The notes beneath the pieces are model-generated. The model had not been told where the DNA came from, searched no databases, and saw nothing but the letters and a program-made list of their open reading frames with translations. 36,317 nt of DNA from assembly GCA_017445925.1 (NCBI GenBank), contig JAFSRW010000100.1, forward strand, positions 1 through 36,317. The letters run 5' to 3'. Position numbers and translations under genes: made by a program. This document shows, in pieces, positions 24,853-31,892 of this stretch (positions are counted from its first letter, which is position 1; each line of letters opens with the position of its first letter). The stretch comes from Bacteroidaceae bacterium. Its GTDB lineage: Bacteria > Bacteroidota > Bacteroidia > Bacteroidales > Bacteroidaceae.

Positions 24853-26277
24853 ATGAAAATTATTCAATTTGGGGAAGGAAACTTCCTACGTGCCTTCGTT
24901 GAGTGGATAGCTCAACAAATGAATTACAGCGTAGCCATCGTTAAGCCCCGGCCTGGCAACACTTTGGATGCTTTGCGTGCACAAGGGTGCCGTTACCATG
25001 TAAACCTGCAAGGCTTACTGAACGGAAAGACCATAGATACAATGGAAGAAATCACCTGTGTCACCACAGCCGTAAACCCTTACGAAGACCACGAGGCCTT
25101 CCTTGCGCTGGCAGAAGATGCCGAGGCACGCTTCATTGTGTCCAATACCACCGAGGCCGGTATAACCTTCGACCCTGTCTGCCGGCTGAACGACACACCG
25201 CCCACCTCATACCCTGCCAAACTGACGCAGTTGCTTTACCATCGTTTTCGCACCTTCAACAGCGACCCTGCCAAGGGCTTTATCATCCTGCCCTGCGAAC
25301 TCGTTTTCGGCAATGGTCATCTCTTGGAGCAATGCGTTCATCAATATATTAACCTTTGGGCAACAGAGATAGGCAGTGATTTCGATGACTTTTCCCATTG
25401 GGTACAACAGTCATGCTACTTCTGCACCACCCTTGTGGATCGTATTGTGCCTGGATATCCCAAGAAGAATGCCGAGTCGCTGCAAGCCCGACTGCCTCAG
25501 CATGATCCTCTGCTGGTGCAAGCCGAGCCTTACCACCTTTGGGTCATTGAGGCGGCCAAGAACCTTTCCCTGGAGCAACTGGAGAAGGAGTTCCCTGCTG
25601 ATAAGGCCGGACTGCACGTTGTCCTGACCCATGACGAATCACCTTACCACGAGCGTAAGGTAACCTTGCTGAACGGGCCCCATACCGTTCTCTCGCCTGT
25701 TGCTTTCCTGGCTGGCTTGAATATCGTCCGCGATGCCTGTCAGCACGAGGTTATCGGACCCTTTGTCCGTCGTGTAATGTTCGACGAGTTGCTACCCACC
25801 CTTAACCTTCCCGAGGAAGAACTGCGCCGTTTTGGAAACGATGTTATGGAACGCTTCTGCAATCCCTTCGTCGATCATCAGCTTACCAGTATCATGCTCA
25901 ACAGCTTCCCCAAGTTCCAGACGCGCGACCTGCCCGGCCTCAAGACCTATCTCATGCGCAAGGGCACATTGCCCAAGGGCATCGTCTTGGGCTTGGCTGC
26001 CATCTGCGTTTATTACAAGGGCGGTCAGCGTGCCGACGGCACACCCATCCAGCCCAACGATGATCCACGCATCATGCAATTGCTCACCGACCTGTGGGCT
26101 ACGGGCGATGTACGCAAAGTGGCCGAAGGCGTCTTAGCTGCCAAGGACCTCATCTGGCACGAGCATGGCGACCTCAATACCATCCCGGGTCTCACCGACC
26201 TCCTCACCGAGAGCATCACCCGCATCCTGGAAAAGGGTATGATGGAAACGGTAAAAGGATTAGGGATTAGAGATTAG
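24853..26277 (+). CDS. uxaB: Tagaturonate reductase
   Basis: The 474-residue protein opens MKIIQFGEGNFLRAFVEW and has the family segments VDRIVPGYP, KVTLLNGPHTVLSPVAFLAG and RFCNPFVDHQLTSI. UxaB reduces D-tagaturonate to D-altronate with NADH, linking the upstream dehydrogenase to uxaA. Length is close to E. coli UxaB (483). The final residues (KGLGIRD) and the stop codon are coded by a GGATTAG heptad tract that continues into the gap, so the repeat has replaced the native C-terminal end. Confidence 0.95.
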   Translation: MKIIQFGEGNFLRAFVEWIAQQMNYSVAIVKPRPGNTLDALRAQGCRYHVNLQGLLNGKTIDTMEEITCVTTAVNPYEDHEAFLALAEDAEARFIVSNTTEAGITFDPVCRLNDTPPTSYPAKLTQLLYHRFRTFNSDPAKGFIILPCELVFGNGHLLEQCVHQYINLWATEIGSDFDDFSHWVQQSCYFCTTLVDRIVPGYPKKNAESLQARLPQHDPLLVQAEPYHLWVIEAAKNLSLEQLEKEFPADKAGLHVVLTHDESPYHERKVTLLNGPHTVLSPVAFLAGLNIVRDACQHEVIGPFVRRVMFDELLPTLNLPEEELRRFGNDVMERFCNPFVDHQLTSIMLNSFPKFQTRDLPGLKTYLMRKGTLPKGIVLGLAAICVYYKGGQRADGTPIQPNDDPRIMQLLTDLWATGDVRKVAEGVLAAKDLIWHEHGDLNTIPGLTDLLTESITRILEKGMMETVKGLGIRD

Positions 26278-26425
26278 GGATTAGAGGTTATCGTTCCCGT
26301 TGAAGTTAAGGAAGTTAAGGAAGTTAAAGAAGTTAAAGAAGTTAAAGGACGAATGTTCCCGTTATCGCCTCAGCGAGACTCTAATCTCTAATCTCTTAAA
26401 CTCTCTAAACTGACTCTAAACTTAA
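26257..26425. repeat. Repeat-filled gap between uxaB and uxaA
   Basis: GGATTAG heptads (26257-26288) supply the last codons and stop of uxaB. A run of about five GAAGTTAAG nonamers follows (about 26300-26347), then TCTAATC and CTCTAAA heptads (about 26380-26425) up to the uxaA start. No other feature is visible in the gap. Confidence 0.75.
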
Positions 26426-26430
26426 AACAA

Positions 26431-28005
26431 ATGAAAGATTTTCTCCAAATACACCCCGCTGATACCGTGGCGGTTGCCCTGCAAGAGTTGCCTGGCATCC
26501 CTGCCGGCCATAAGTTTGCCCTCCGCGACATCGCCCAGGGCGAGGATGTCATCAAGTACGGCTACCCCATCGGGCACGCCACTCGTCCCATCCGCAAAGG
26601 CGAGTTGGTAGACCACCACAACATCGCCACCAACCTAAGCGGAACAATAGATTATAAAAGCCTCACCCCTAACCCCTCTCCCGTGGGCGAGGGGAACTTT
26701 ATAGATGAGGGAAACAATTCTCCCCTCCCTCTCGGGGGAGGGGCTGGGGGAGAGGCTTTTTTTCTCGGCTTTGTGCGTCCCGGCGGCCAGGTAGGCATTC
26801 GCAACGACATCTGGGTCATCCCCACCGTTGGCTGCGTAAATCCCATCTGCCGCCAAATAGTTGAACAAGCCAAAGAACAACTCTCAATTCTCAACTCTCA
26901 ACTGACTCTAAACTCTAAACTCTCAACTCTCAACTATTTTCCCCATCCCTACGGTTGCTCTCAGCTGGGCGACGACCACGAGAATACCCGCAAGATCTTG
27001 CGCGATATGGTCCTGCACCCCAATGCAGGCGGCGTGTTGGTTGTTGGCTTAGGTTGCGAGAACAACCAGCCTAAGGAGTTTGAGAAGATGCTGGGCGACT
27101 ACGACCGCCAACGCATCCGCTTCATGGTTTGTCAGGAAGTTGAGGGCGACGAGGTTGAGACCGGCGTACGCATTGTCAAGGAGCTCTATGAGCAGGCACA
27201 GACCTACCAACGCGAGCCCGTACCTATCAGCAAACTACGCGTAGGACTTAAGTGTGGCGGCTCCGACGGATTCTCAGGCATTACCGCCAATCCCCTCTTA
27301 GGAGCCTTCACCGACTGGCTCTGCACAGAGCAAGGCGGCACAGCCATTCTTACCGAAGTGCCCGAGATGTTCGGTGCCGAGACCATCCTCATGCGTCGTA
27401 CCGTATCCGATGAAGTCCTGCAGCAGACCATCAGTCTCATCAATAACTTCAAGGAATATTTCCTCTCTCACGGACAGCCCGTAGGCGAGAACCCCTCGCC
27501 CGGCAATAAAGCCGGTGGTATCTCCACCCTCGAAGAGAAAGCCCTCGGTTGCACCCAAAAAGCCGGCACCGCCCCCGTAGTCGGCGTCCTCGCCTATGGC
27601 GATAGACTACCGCAGGCTCAAGGCGCAGCCCCAATTATCAATTGTCAATTGTCAATTGTCAATTCAGGCTTATTCCTCCTCTCCGCCCCTGGCAACGACC
27701 TTGTGGCAAGCACCGCTTTGGCGGCAGCCGGATGCCAGTTGGTACTCTTCACCACAGGTAGGGGAACACCCTTCTCCACCTTTGTGCCCACGCTAAAGGT
27801 CAGCACCAACAGCGATTTGGCCCGTCGCAAGCCCCAGTGGATAGACTTCGATGCCGGTGTCCTGCTGGATGGCACAACCATGCCCGAACTGCTCCAGCGC
27901 TTCATCGCCTACATCATAAACGTATGCTCCGGCAAGGAACAAACCACCGCCGAGGCCCACGGCAATGCCGAATTCGCCATCTTCAAAAACGGCGTAACAC
28001 TATAA
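26431..28005 (+). CDS. uxaA: Altronate dehydratase with in-frame repeat insertions
   Basis: The 524-residue protein has an N-terminal SAF domain (about 1-75) and a C-terminal dehydratase domain with the family segments YGCSQLGDDHENT, GLKCGGSDGFSGITANP, NPSPGNKAGGISTLEEK and LFTTGRGTPFSTF. It dehydrates D-altronate to 2-keto-3-deoxygluconate. E. coli UxaA has 495 residues. The excess is explained by insertions: a palindromic pair between the domains (26656-26760, about 35 codons), a CTCTCAA heptad tract (26881-26935) and a TCAATTG heptad tract (27633-27665). All are in frame and lie outside the recognisable motifs, so activity may survive. Confidence 0.95.
   Translation: MKDFLQIHPADTVAVALQELPGIPAGHKFALRDIAQGEDVIKYGYPIGHATRPIRKGELVDHHNIATNLSGTIDYKSLTPNPSPVGEGNFIDEGNNSPLPLGGGAGGEAFFLGFVRPGGQVGIRNDIWVIPTVGCVNPICRQIVEQAKEQLSILNSQLTLNSKLSTLNYFPHPYGCSQLGDDHENTRKILRDMVLHPNAGGVLVVGLGCENNQPKEFEKMLGDYDRQRIRFMVCQEVEGDEVETGVRIVKELYEQAQTYQREPVPISKLRVGLKCGGSDGFSGITANPLLGAFTDWLCTEQGGTAILTEVPEMFGAETILMRRTVSDEVLQQTISLINNFKEYFLSHGQPVGENPSPGNKAGGISTLEEKALGCTQKAGTAPVVGVLAYGDRLPQAQGAAPIINCQLSIVNSGLFLLSAPGNDLVASTALAAAGCQLVLFTTGRGTPFSTFVPTLKVSTNSDLARRKPQWIDFDAGVLLDGTTMPELLQRFIAYIINVCSGKEQTTAEAHGNAEFAIFKNGVTL
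26656..26760. repeat. Paired inverted palindromic element (REPIN-like) inside uxaA
   Basis: The 105-bp element has 9-bp perfect outer ends (AAAAGCCTC and GAGGCTTTT). It holds two head-to-head copies of a GC-rich palindromic monomer around a short AT-rich spacer, and reads through in frame. The same two-copy layout is found at 31335-31429 in the kinase gene. Confidence 0.85.
26881..26935. repeat. CTCTCAA heptad tract inside uxaA
   Basis: About seven units of CTCTCAA/CTCTAAA code for SILNSQLTLNSKLSTLN, just before the conserved PHPYGCSQLGDD segment. Confidence 0.8.
27633..27665. repeat. TCAATTG heptad tract inside uxaA
   Basis: Four units of AATTGTCA-like heptads code for APIINCQLSIVNSG, ahead of the conserved FLLSAPGNDL segment. 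The usual enzyme has only a short turn here. Confidence 0.8.
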
Positions 28006-28014
28006 GAGGCAAGA

Positions 28015-28048
28015 ACCTCTTACTAATAAGAAATCATAAAGTGGTAAA
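28015..28048 (+). repeat. 34-bp inverted repeat, left copy
   Basis: This 34-bp sequence (ACCTCTTACTAA ... GTGGTAAA) is found in reverse complement at 29019-29052 with one mismatch. It lies just after the uxaA stop. The two copies bracket the PIN toxin cassette. The first bases also form a small hairpin with the uxaA stop region (28003-28022). Confidence 0.85.
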
Positions 28049-28056
28049 TAAAATAG

Positions 28057-28090
28057 AAAAAAAGGCACCCGATTTGCGGGTGCCTTTTTT
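28057..28090. terminator. Bidirectional intrinsic terminator
   Basis: A 7-bp stem (GGCACCC/GGGTGCC, 28064-28070 and 28078-28084) is flanked by an A-run on the left and a T-run on the right. It can therefore end transcripts of uxaA on the plus strand and of the toxin cassette on the minus strand. It lies inside the bracketed segment. Confidence 0.9.
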
Positions 28091-28180
28091 CTATGAATTA
28101 CTTATGACTTCCCAATGGCCTCCTTTGTCAGGTCCGACACGCTTGATGATGCCGTCCGCTTGTAAAGTGACTCTGGGACA
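28091..28180 (-). pseudogene. C-terminal remnant of an AlbA_2/Schlafen-like ATP-binding protein
   Basis: The minus strand codes for the 29 residues CPRVTLQADG...KRVGPDKGGHWEVI..., then a stop at 28091-28093. The phrase IKRVG-DKGG-WEV is the usual end of AlbA_2-domain ATP-binding proteins (winged-helix tail), but an in-frame stop lies directly upstream and no body of the gene remains. It is best read as debris of a gene lost when the toxin cassette arrived or rearranged. Confidence 0.45.
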
Positions 28181-28212
28181 TTATCTTTCGCTCGCTGTGG
28201 CCATATCTAATA

Positions 28213-28635
28213 TCACTTTTGCTCCATCATTTCCAGAAACTCGTCCAACTCATAGACGGGAATCTCGGAGGCAGAGAAGTCTTTCTTGTTTCGGGTCACA
28301 ATGCAGTCCGCTTCAACCGTTTGGGCAGAACAGTACTGAAGGGCATCCTCGAAGTCGGTAAAGCCGGAAGCGAGGGCGCTTTTCACCACCGACTCATCGA
28401 CGGTGGTGGGTGTACACATCTTGCAGAGCAGGGCAATACTGTCGAAGATGTCCTGAGTGCTCAGCTTGCGACTTTCCATGATGTAACTGGCCGTACCCAG
28501 CGAAAGAGAGGAACAGAACAATTCTATCTGTCCCAAATCACCCATACTGAAGATGCACAACACCTTAGGGAACCAAGGATAGCGTTCGCACAGCAAATCG
28601 ATAACGATGTTAGCATCTACGAATACTCGTTTCAT
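28213..28635 (-). CDS. PIN-domain ribonuclease, VapC-like toxin
   Basis: The 140-residue protein opens MKRVFVDANIVIDLLCER and keeps the PIN acidic residues: Asp7, Asp94 and Asp97 (GFTDFEDALQ) and a late Asp in TRNKKDF. PIN toxins of type II systems cut RNA. The start overlaps the stop of the upstream antitoxin-like gene by 4 bp (ATGA). The pair is the only intact cargo between the 34-bp inverted repeats. The ribonuclease fold is clear; toxicity is inferred from the pairing. Confidence 0.9.
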   Translation of the reverse strand: MKRVFVDANIVIDLLCERYPWFPKVLCIFSMGDLGQIELFCSSLSLGTASYIMESRKLSTQDIFDSIALLCKMCTPTTVDESVVKSALASGFTDFEDALQYCSAQTVEADCIVTRNKKDFSASEIPVYELDEFLEMMEQK

Positions 28636-28907
28636 TTGTACTTCTCTGTTAAGTATTCCTGGCGCAATTTATCAACTTCCTCGTCGGTGGCATACCAAGG
28701 GTTACCGCGCTGGAACTGCAGCACACGCGGCGAAAGGCCTGCTGTGACGGCATCGGCACCCTCGGACTGATGACTACGCACAGTTCGTCTGGCGGGACGG
28801 GTGCGGTGACGCAGCCTCTTCACATAGCGGGATACGCTCTCAAGCATCTCGGCACTCATCTGGTCGAGTTCGGCTGCTATGGATGTTCTTAGTTCTATTG
28901 CTGTCAT
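28632..28907 (-). CDS. Antitoxin-like partner of the PIN protein
   Basis: The 91-residue protein begins MTAIELRTSIAAELDQMS, a helix typical of small antitoxin-type proteins of Bacteroidales, has a basic middle (RYVKRLRHRTRPARRTVRSH) and ends PWYATDEEVDKLRQEYLTEKYK, a plausible toxin-binding tail. It is coupled to the PIN gene by a 4-bp overlap and preceded by a promoter box. I do not assign a DNA-binding fold by name. Confidence 0.75.
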   Translation of the reverse strand: MTAIELRTSIAAELDQMSAEMLESVSRYVKRLRHRTRPARRTVRSHQSEGADAVTAGLSPRVLQFQRGNPWYATDEEVDKLRQEYLTEKYK

Positions 28908-28935
28908 AATAAACCCAATTTACTAATTTACGCTG

Positions 28936-28943
28936 CAAATATA
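28936..28943 (-). promoter_or_regulatory. -7 box of the toxin-antitoxin pair
   Basis: On the minus strand TATATTTG lies about 29 bp ahead of the antitoxin start. A TTTG is 12 nt further upstream, the same short spacing as at 12569-12592 and 14237-14260, so the -33 element is unsure. Confidence 0.5.
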
Positions 28944-29018
28944 AACATTTTCCTCCAAATTTGTTCATGAAAAGCAGAAAATCACCTTATAAATTGTGCA
29001 AAAGAATGTTTTCTTTAC

Positions 29019-29052
29019 TTTACCACTTTATGATTTCTTTTTAGTAAGAGGT
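29019..29052 (-). repeat. 34-bp inverted repeat, right copy
   Basis: Reverse complement of 28015-28048 with one mismatch. It ends 8 bp before the first regulator binding-site candidate (29061), so the segment border touches the control region of the response regulator gene. Confidence 0.85.
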
Positions 29053-29060
29053 GAAAAGAC

Positions 29061-29094
29061 GTGCGATTTAGCACGATAATGTACGATTACGCAC
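29061..29094 (+). promoter_or_regulatory. Pair of 14-bp sites upstream of the response regulator
   Basis: GTGCGATTTAGCAC (29061-29074) and GTACGATTACGCAC (29081-29094) are near-palindromic and start 20 bp apart. The same type of pair with the same spacing occurs at 31893-31926 ahead of the sigma-54 promoter of the permease. They are likely binding sites of the regulator encoded at 29203, implying self-control. Confidence 0.7.
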
Positions 29095-29141
29095 AAAAAG
29101 CGGACGAATACTGGGTTCGGACGCTTTTTCTGAAGTGAAAG

Positions 29142-29174
29142 TTTGGGGGATGTGCTTCTTTTGTCTTATATTTG
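29142..29174 (+). promoter_or_regulatory. Housekeeping-type promoter of the two-component genes
   Basis: TTTG (29142-29145), a 21-nt spacer and TATATTTG (29167-29174) fit the Bacteroidetes pattern and lie 28 bp ahead of the regulator ATG at 29203. No -24/-12 element is seen here. Confidence 0.6.
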
Positions 29175-29202
29175 CTTCCAGAAAAGTGAAAACTGTTTGA
29201 TA

Positions 29203-30570
29203 ATGGAAGAGAAAAAGAAGGGAAAAGTACTTGTCATTGACGATAACGAGGACATCCTCTTTGCGCTGAACCTATTGCTGAAACCATTGGTGGAGGACAT
29301 CCGTGTAACCAAACAGCCCGAGCAGATAGACCGATTCTATGACCTGTTGCATCCCGATGTGGTGTTGCTGGATATGAATTTCACGCGTGATGCCATTAGT
29401 GGTGAGGAGGGTTTCGAGTGGTTGGAGCATATCCTTCACCGCGATGCGCAGGCGGTGGTCATCCTTATGACAGCCTACGCCGATGCTGACAAGGCTGTAC
29501 GTGCCTTGAAGAGTGGCGCCACCGATTTCATCACCAAGCCTTGGGACAATTCCAAACTATTGGCCACACTCTTTGCGGGCATAGAACTGGGTCAGGAGCG
29601 GCACAAGAACCGCGTCCTGGAGCAGCGCATGGAGGTGGCAGCATCACCTTTTGGGGCTACGGCTGCGCCCACGATTATCGGCGAGAGTCCCGCTATGCGG
29701 CATGTACTCGAAACGGTAGCGCAGGTGGCACCGACAGATGCCAATGTGCTGATTCTGGGCGAGAACGGAACGGGAAAGGATGTTATGGCGCGCCAACTGT
29801 GTGCCCTGTCCGGTAGGGCGGCAAAGCCCTTTGTCAGCATCGACCTTGGCAGCGTGCCCGAACAACTCTTCGAGGGCGAGCTGTTCGGCTACGAGAAGGG
29901 TGCGTTCACTGATGCCCGCAAGGCGAAGGCAGGTCGCATGGAAACTGCCAGCGGAGGCACACTCTTCCTTGACGAGATAGGCAACCTTCCCCTACCCTTG
30001 CAGGCAAAACTCTTAGCCGCCCTGGAGCGTCGCGAGATTTCGCGCCTCGGCAGCACGCAGGTTACGCCCATCGATGTGCGACTCATCTGTGCCACGAATG
30101 CCGACATCCATACCGAGGTGGCCGAGGGTCGTTTCCGCGAGGATTTGCTCTACCGAATCAATACCATCGAGATTACCATGCCGCCCTTGCGCGAACGTGG
30201 CGAGGACATCATCTTGCTGGCTGAGCATTTCCTTAAGACTTACGCGCGTAAGTATAATAAGGTAGTGAAGACGCTGAACCGCGATGCACGCCAACGATTG
30301 CTCCGCCATTCATGGCCGGGCAATGTGCGCGAATTGATGCACGCCGTGGAGCGTGCCGTGCTGCTTGCCAAAGGGTCCGACCTCTGTGCGCAGGACTTTC
30401 TGCTGAAGGAGTCGGTACGACGTGCCAACCAGACGTCGACGCTGAATCTGGAACGTTTGGAGCAGGAAGCCATCGAGCGTGCCATGATCATTGCCGGGGG
30501 TAACGTCACGAAGGCTGCGGAACTCCTCGGCATCACGCGATTTGCCCTTTATAGAAAGCTTAACAAATGA
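29203..30570 (+). CDS. NtrC-type sigma-54 response regulator
   Basis: The 455-residue protein has a receiver domain (phospho-Asp57 in LLDMNF, Thr90, Lys112), a sigma-54 AAA+ domain with Walker A GENGTGKD (186-193) and the contact loop GAFTDA (233-238, where most family members have GAFTGA), and a Fis-type helix-turn-helix at the end (GNVTKAAELLGITRFALYRKL). It should activate -24/-12 promoters after phosphorylation by the kinase next door, with which it overlaps by 4 bp. The start at 29203 (MEEKKKGKVLVIDDN) is chosen over a TTG at 29143 that overlaps the promoter. Confidence 0.95.
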   Translation: MEEKKKGKVLVIDDNEDILFALNLLLKPLVEDIRVTKQPEQIDRFYDLLHPDVVLLDMNFTRDAISGEEGFEWLEHILHRDAQAVVILMTAYADADKAVRALKSGATDFITKPWDNSKLLATLFAGIELGQERHKNRVLEQRMEVAASPFGATAAPTIIGESPAMRHVLETVAQVAPTDANVLILGENGTGKDVMARQLCALSGRAAKPFVSIDLGSVPEQLFEGELFGYEKGAFTDARKAKAGRMETASGGTLFLDEIGNLPLPLQAKLLAALERREISRLGSTQVTPIDVRLICATNADIHTEVAEGRFREDLLYRINTIEITMPPLRERGEDIILLAEHFLKTYARKYNKVVKTLNRDARQRLLRHSWPGNVRELMHAVERAVLLAKGSDLCAQDFLLKESVRRANQTSTLNLERLEQEAIERAMIIAGGNVTKAAELLGITRFALYRKLNK

Positions 30571-31760
30571 AAACGTACCTGTTTTATATCATCGGCATCT
30601 TGGGCCTCATTATATGCCTTGCCCTCAGCATCCAAGCTCATCTGCTATGGCCGTCTATCGCGCTGGGTGTGATGCTGATTTGGCTGTTTGTTTCGCTTTA
30701 CGGCCGCATCAGCCGCCTGCGATACGCTTACCATGAAACGGAGAAGGAGAATCAGAAGTTGCATGTGAAGCTTGCAGAGGCAGAGCGACAGTTGCAGTAC
30801 TTGCGACAGTTGACAGAGAATGTGGATACGGCTCTCTTTGTCTGTGACACAGAAGGACGTATCGACTGGATGAACCATGCGGCAGAGAAGACCCTCTCCC
30901 CAACCCTCCCCCTCTATGGGGAGGGAGTACTTCCCGAAAATATTTTGAGGGCCATTGATGAAGGTACTGAGGTGGTGGACGGCTGCGCGCTTTCCACCGT
31001 CCTGCTGCGAATCGACGGGAAGCGACGCTTTGTGGTAGCGCTAAAGGATGTATCTATGCTGATGCAGCGGCAGGAGATGGAGGCCTGGCAGCAACTCATC
31101 CGCGTGCTGACCCACGAAATCATGAACTCCCTCACACCCATCATCTCCATCAGCGAGACATTGGCAGGTTCCTTCCCCCAAGGGGGAGGACAGGAGGGGG
31201 CTGCCGTCATCAACCGTCGTTGTCACTCTCTCCTCGACTTTGTGGAGAGCTACCGACAACTGACGCGCATCAAGACACCCGAGAAAACGACCTTCCCCGT
31301 CTCCGAATTATTTGAACACCTAAAAGCCCTCTTCAGCCTCACCCCCAGCCCCTCTCCGGGGAGAGGGGAGAAAAATACCCCGCAATTAACGTTTTCCCCT
31401 CTCCCCGGAGAGGGGTTAGAGGTGAGGCTGTTGGCCGACCGCGCTCAAATAGAGCAAGTCCTCATCAACCTCATCAAGAACGCATACGAAAGCGGCGCCA
31501 CGCAGGTAGAAATCTCTGCAGAATCTCTCCCCTCCATAGAGGGAGGGGCCGGGAGAGGGTCTGCCATCCGCATCCGCGACAACGGATGTGGTATGCCAGC
31601 CGACGTACTGGAGCACGCTTTTATCCCCTTCTACACCACCAAGACCACTGGTACTGGCATCGGTCTTAGTCTCTGTCGTCAGATTATCCTCAAACATGGC
31701 GGCACCATCCATATCGAAAGCGAGGAGAAAAAGGGTACTACGATAGAAATAAAGATATGA
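30567..31760 (+). CDS. Membrane-bound sensor histidine kinase with four repeat insertions
   Basis: The 397-residue protein has two N-terminal membrane helices (about 4-24 and 28-46), a coiled segment, a PAS-like domain (about 82-165), the H-box LTHEIMNSLTP (His183), N-box LINLIKNAYESG (Asn305), G1 box RDNGCGMP (Asp338) and the lid GTGIGLSL. It phosphorylates the adjacent regulator. Four palindromic repeats are translated in frame: about 110-122 (PAS), 201-213 (after the H-box helix), 257-289 (before the N-box) and 318-332 (between N- and G1-boxes). All catalytic boxes are intact. The last insertion lies within the ATP-binding core, so function should be tested. Confidence 0.93.
   Translation: MKTYLFYIIGILGLIICLALSIQAHLLWPSIALGVMLIWLFVSLYGRISRLRYAYHETEKENQKLHVKLAEAERQLQYLRQLTENVDTALFVCDTEGRIDWMNHAAEKTLSPTLPLYGEGVLPENILRAIDEGTEVVDGCALSTVLLRIDGKRRFVVALKDVSMLMQRQEMEAWQQLIRVLTHEIMNSLTPIISISETLAGSFPQGGGQEGAAVINRRCHSLLDFVESYRQLTRIKTPEKTTFPVSELFEHLKALFSLTPSPSPGRGEKNTPQLTFSPLPGEGLEVRLLADRAQIEQVLINLIKNAYESGATQVEISAESLPSIEGGAGRGSAIRIRDNGCGMPADVLEHAFIPFYTTKTTGTGIGLSLCRQIILKHGGTIHIESEEKKGTTIEIKI
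30891..30929. repeat. Palindromic element in the kinase PAS region
   Basis: CCCTCCCCC/CTATGGGGAGGG monomer, in the opposite orientation to most others. It codes for TLSPTLPLYGEGV. Confidence 0.75.
31173..31202. repeat. Palindromic element after the kinase H-box helix
   Basis: TTCCCCCAAGGGGGAGG with a GGAGGGGG tail, coding for SFPQGGGQEGA. It resembles the copy between sufC and sufB (10845-10876). Confidence 0.75.
31335..31429. repeat. Paired inverted palindromic element (REPIN-like) in the kinase gene
   Basis: The outer ends AGCCTCACC and GGTGAGGCT are inverted. Each half is a CCCCTCTCC/GGAGAGGGG palindrome, and a 25-bp AT-richer spacer separates them. It codes for SLTPSPSPGRGEK and SPLPGEGLEVRL. 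Same architecture as 26656-26760. Confidence 0.9.
31524..31562. repeat. Palindromic element in the kinase ATPase core
   Basis: CTCCCCTCC/GAGGGAGGGG with a GGGAGAGGG tail, coding for SLPSIEGGAGRGS between the N- and G1-boxes. Nearly the same as 32061-32097, which codes for LPSLEGGVGGGS. Confidence 0.85.
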
Positions 31761-31766
31761 TCTTCG

Positions 31767-31803
31767 ATATAAAACTATTTTATCCTGCATATAAAACTAT
31801 TTT
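31767..31803. repeat. 15-bp direct repeat downstream of the kinase
   Basis: ATATAAAACTATTTT occurs at 31767-31781 and 31789-31803, a 22-bp step. It is followed by an AT-rich 8-bp hairpin (about 31799-31817). It may be part of the permease control region or a weak terminator for the kinase. Confidence 0.6.
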
Positions 31804-31892
31804 CAAGCTTTGAAAATAATTTTAAACAAGGGAAAAAGATGTTTTTTCCCGACTTAAAAAGAATAATGCACAACGTATTGATGACTTTTCCT

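Noticed and set aside
26431-28005. uxaA as a pseudogene because of its insertions
   Set aside because: The frame is continuous and all conserved segments are present; insertions fall between them.
28213-28907. Antisense plus-strand frames over the toxin-antitoxin genes (28219-28770)
   Set aside because: The minus-strand pair has PIN acidic residues and a coupled ATGA overlap; the plus-strand product has no recognisable features.
31335-31429. GC-rich palindromes as intrinsic terminators
   Set aside because: Many copies lie in the middle of intact genes and lack T-runs, so termination is not their general role.
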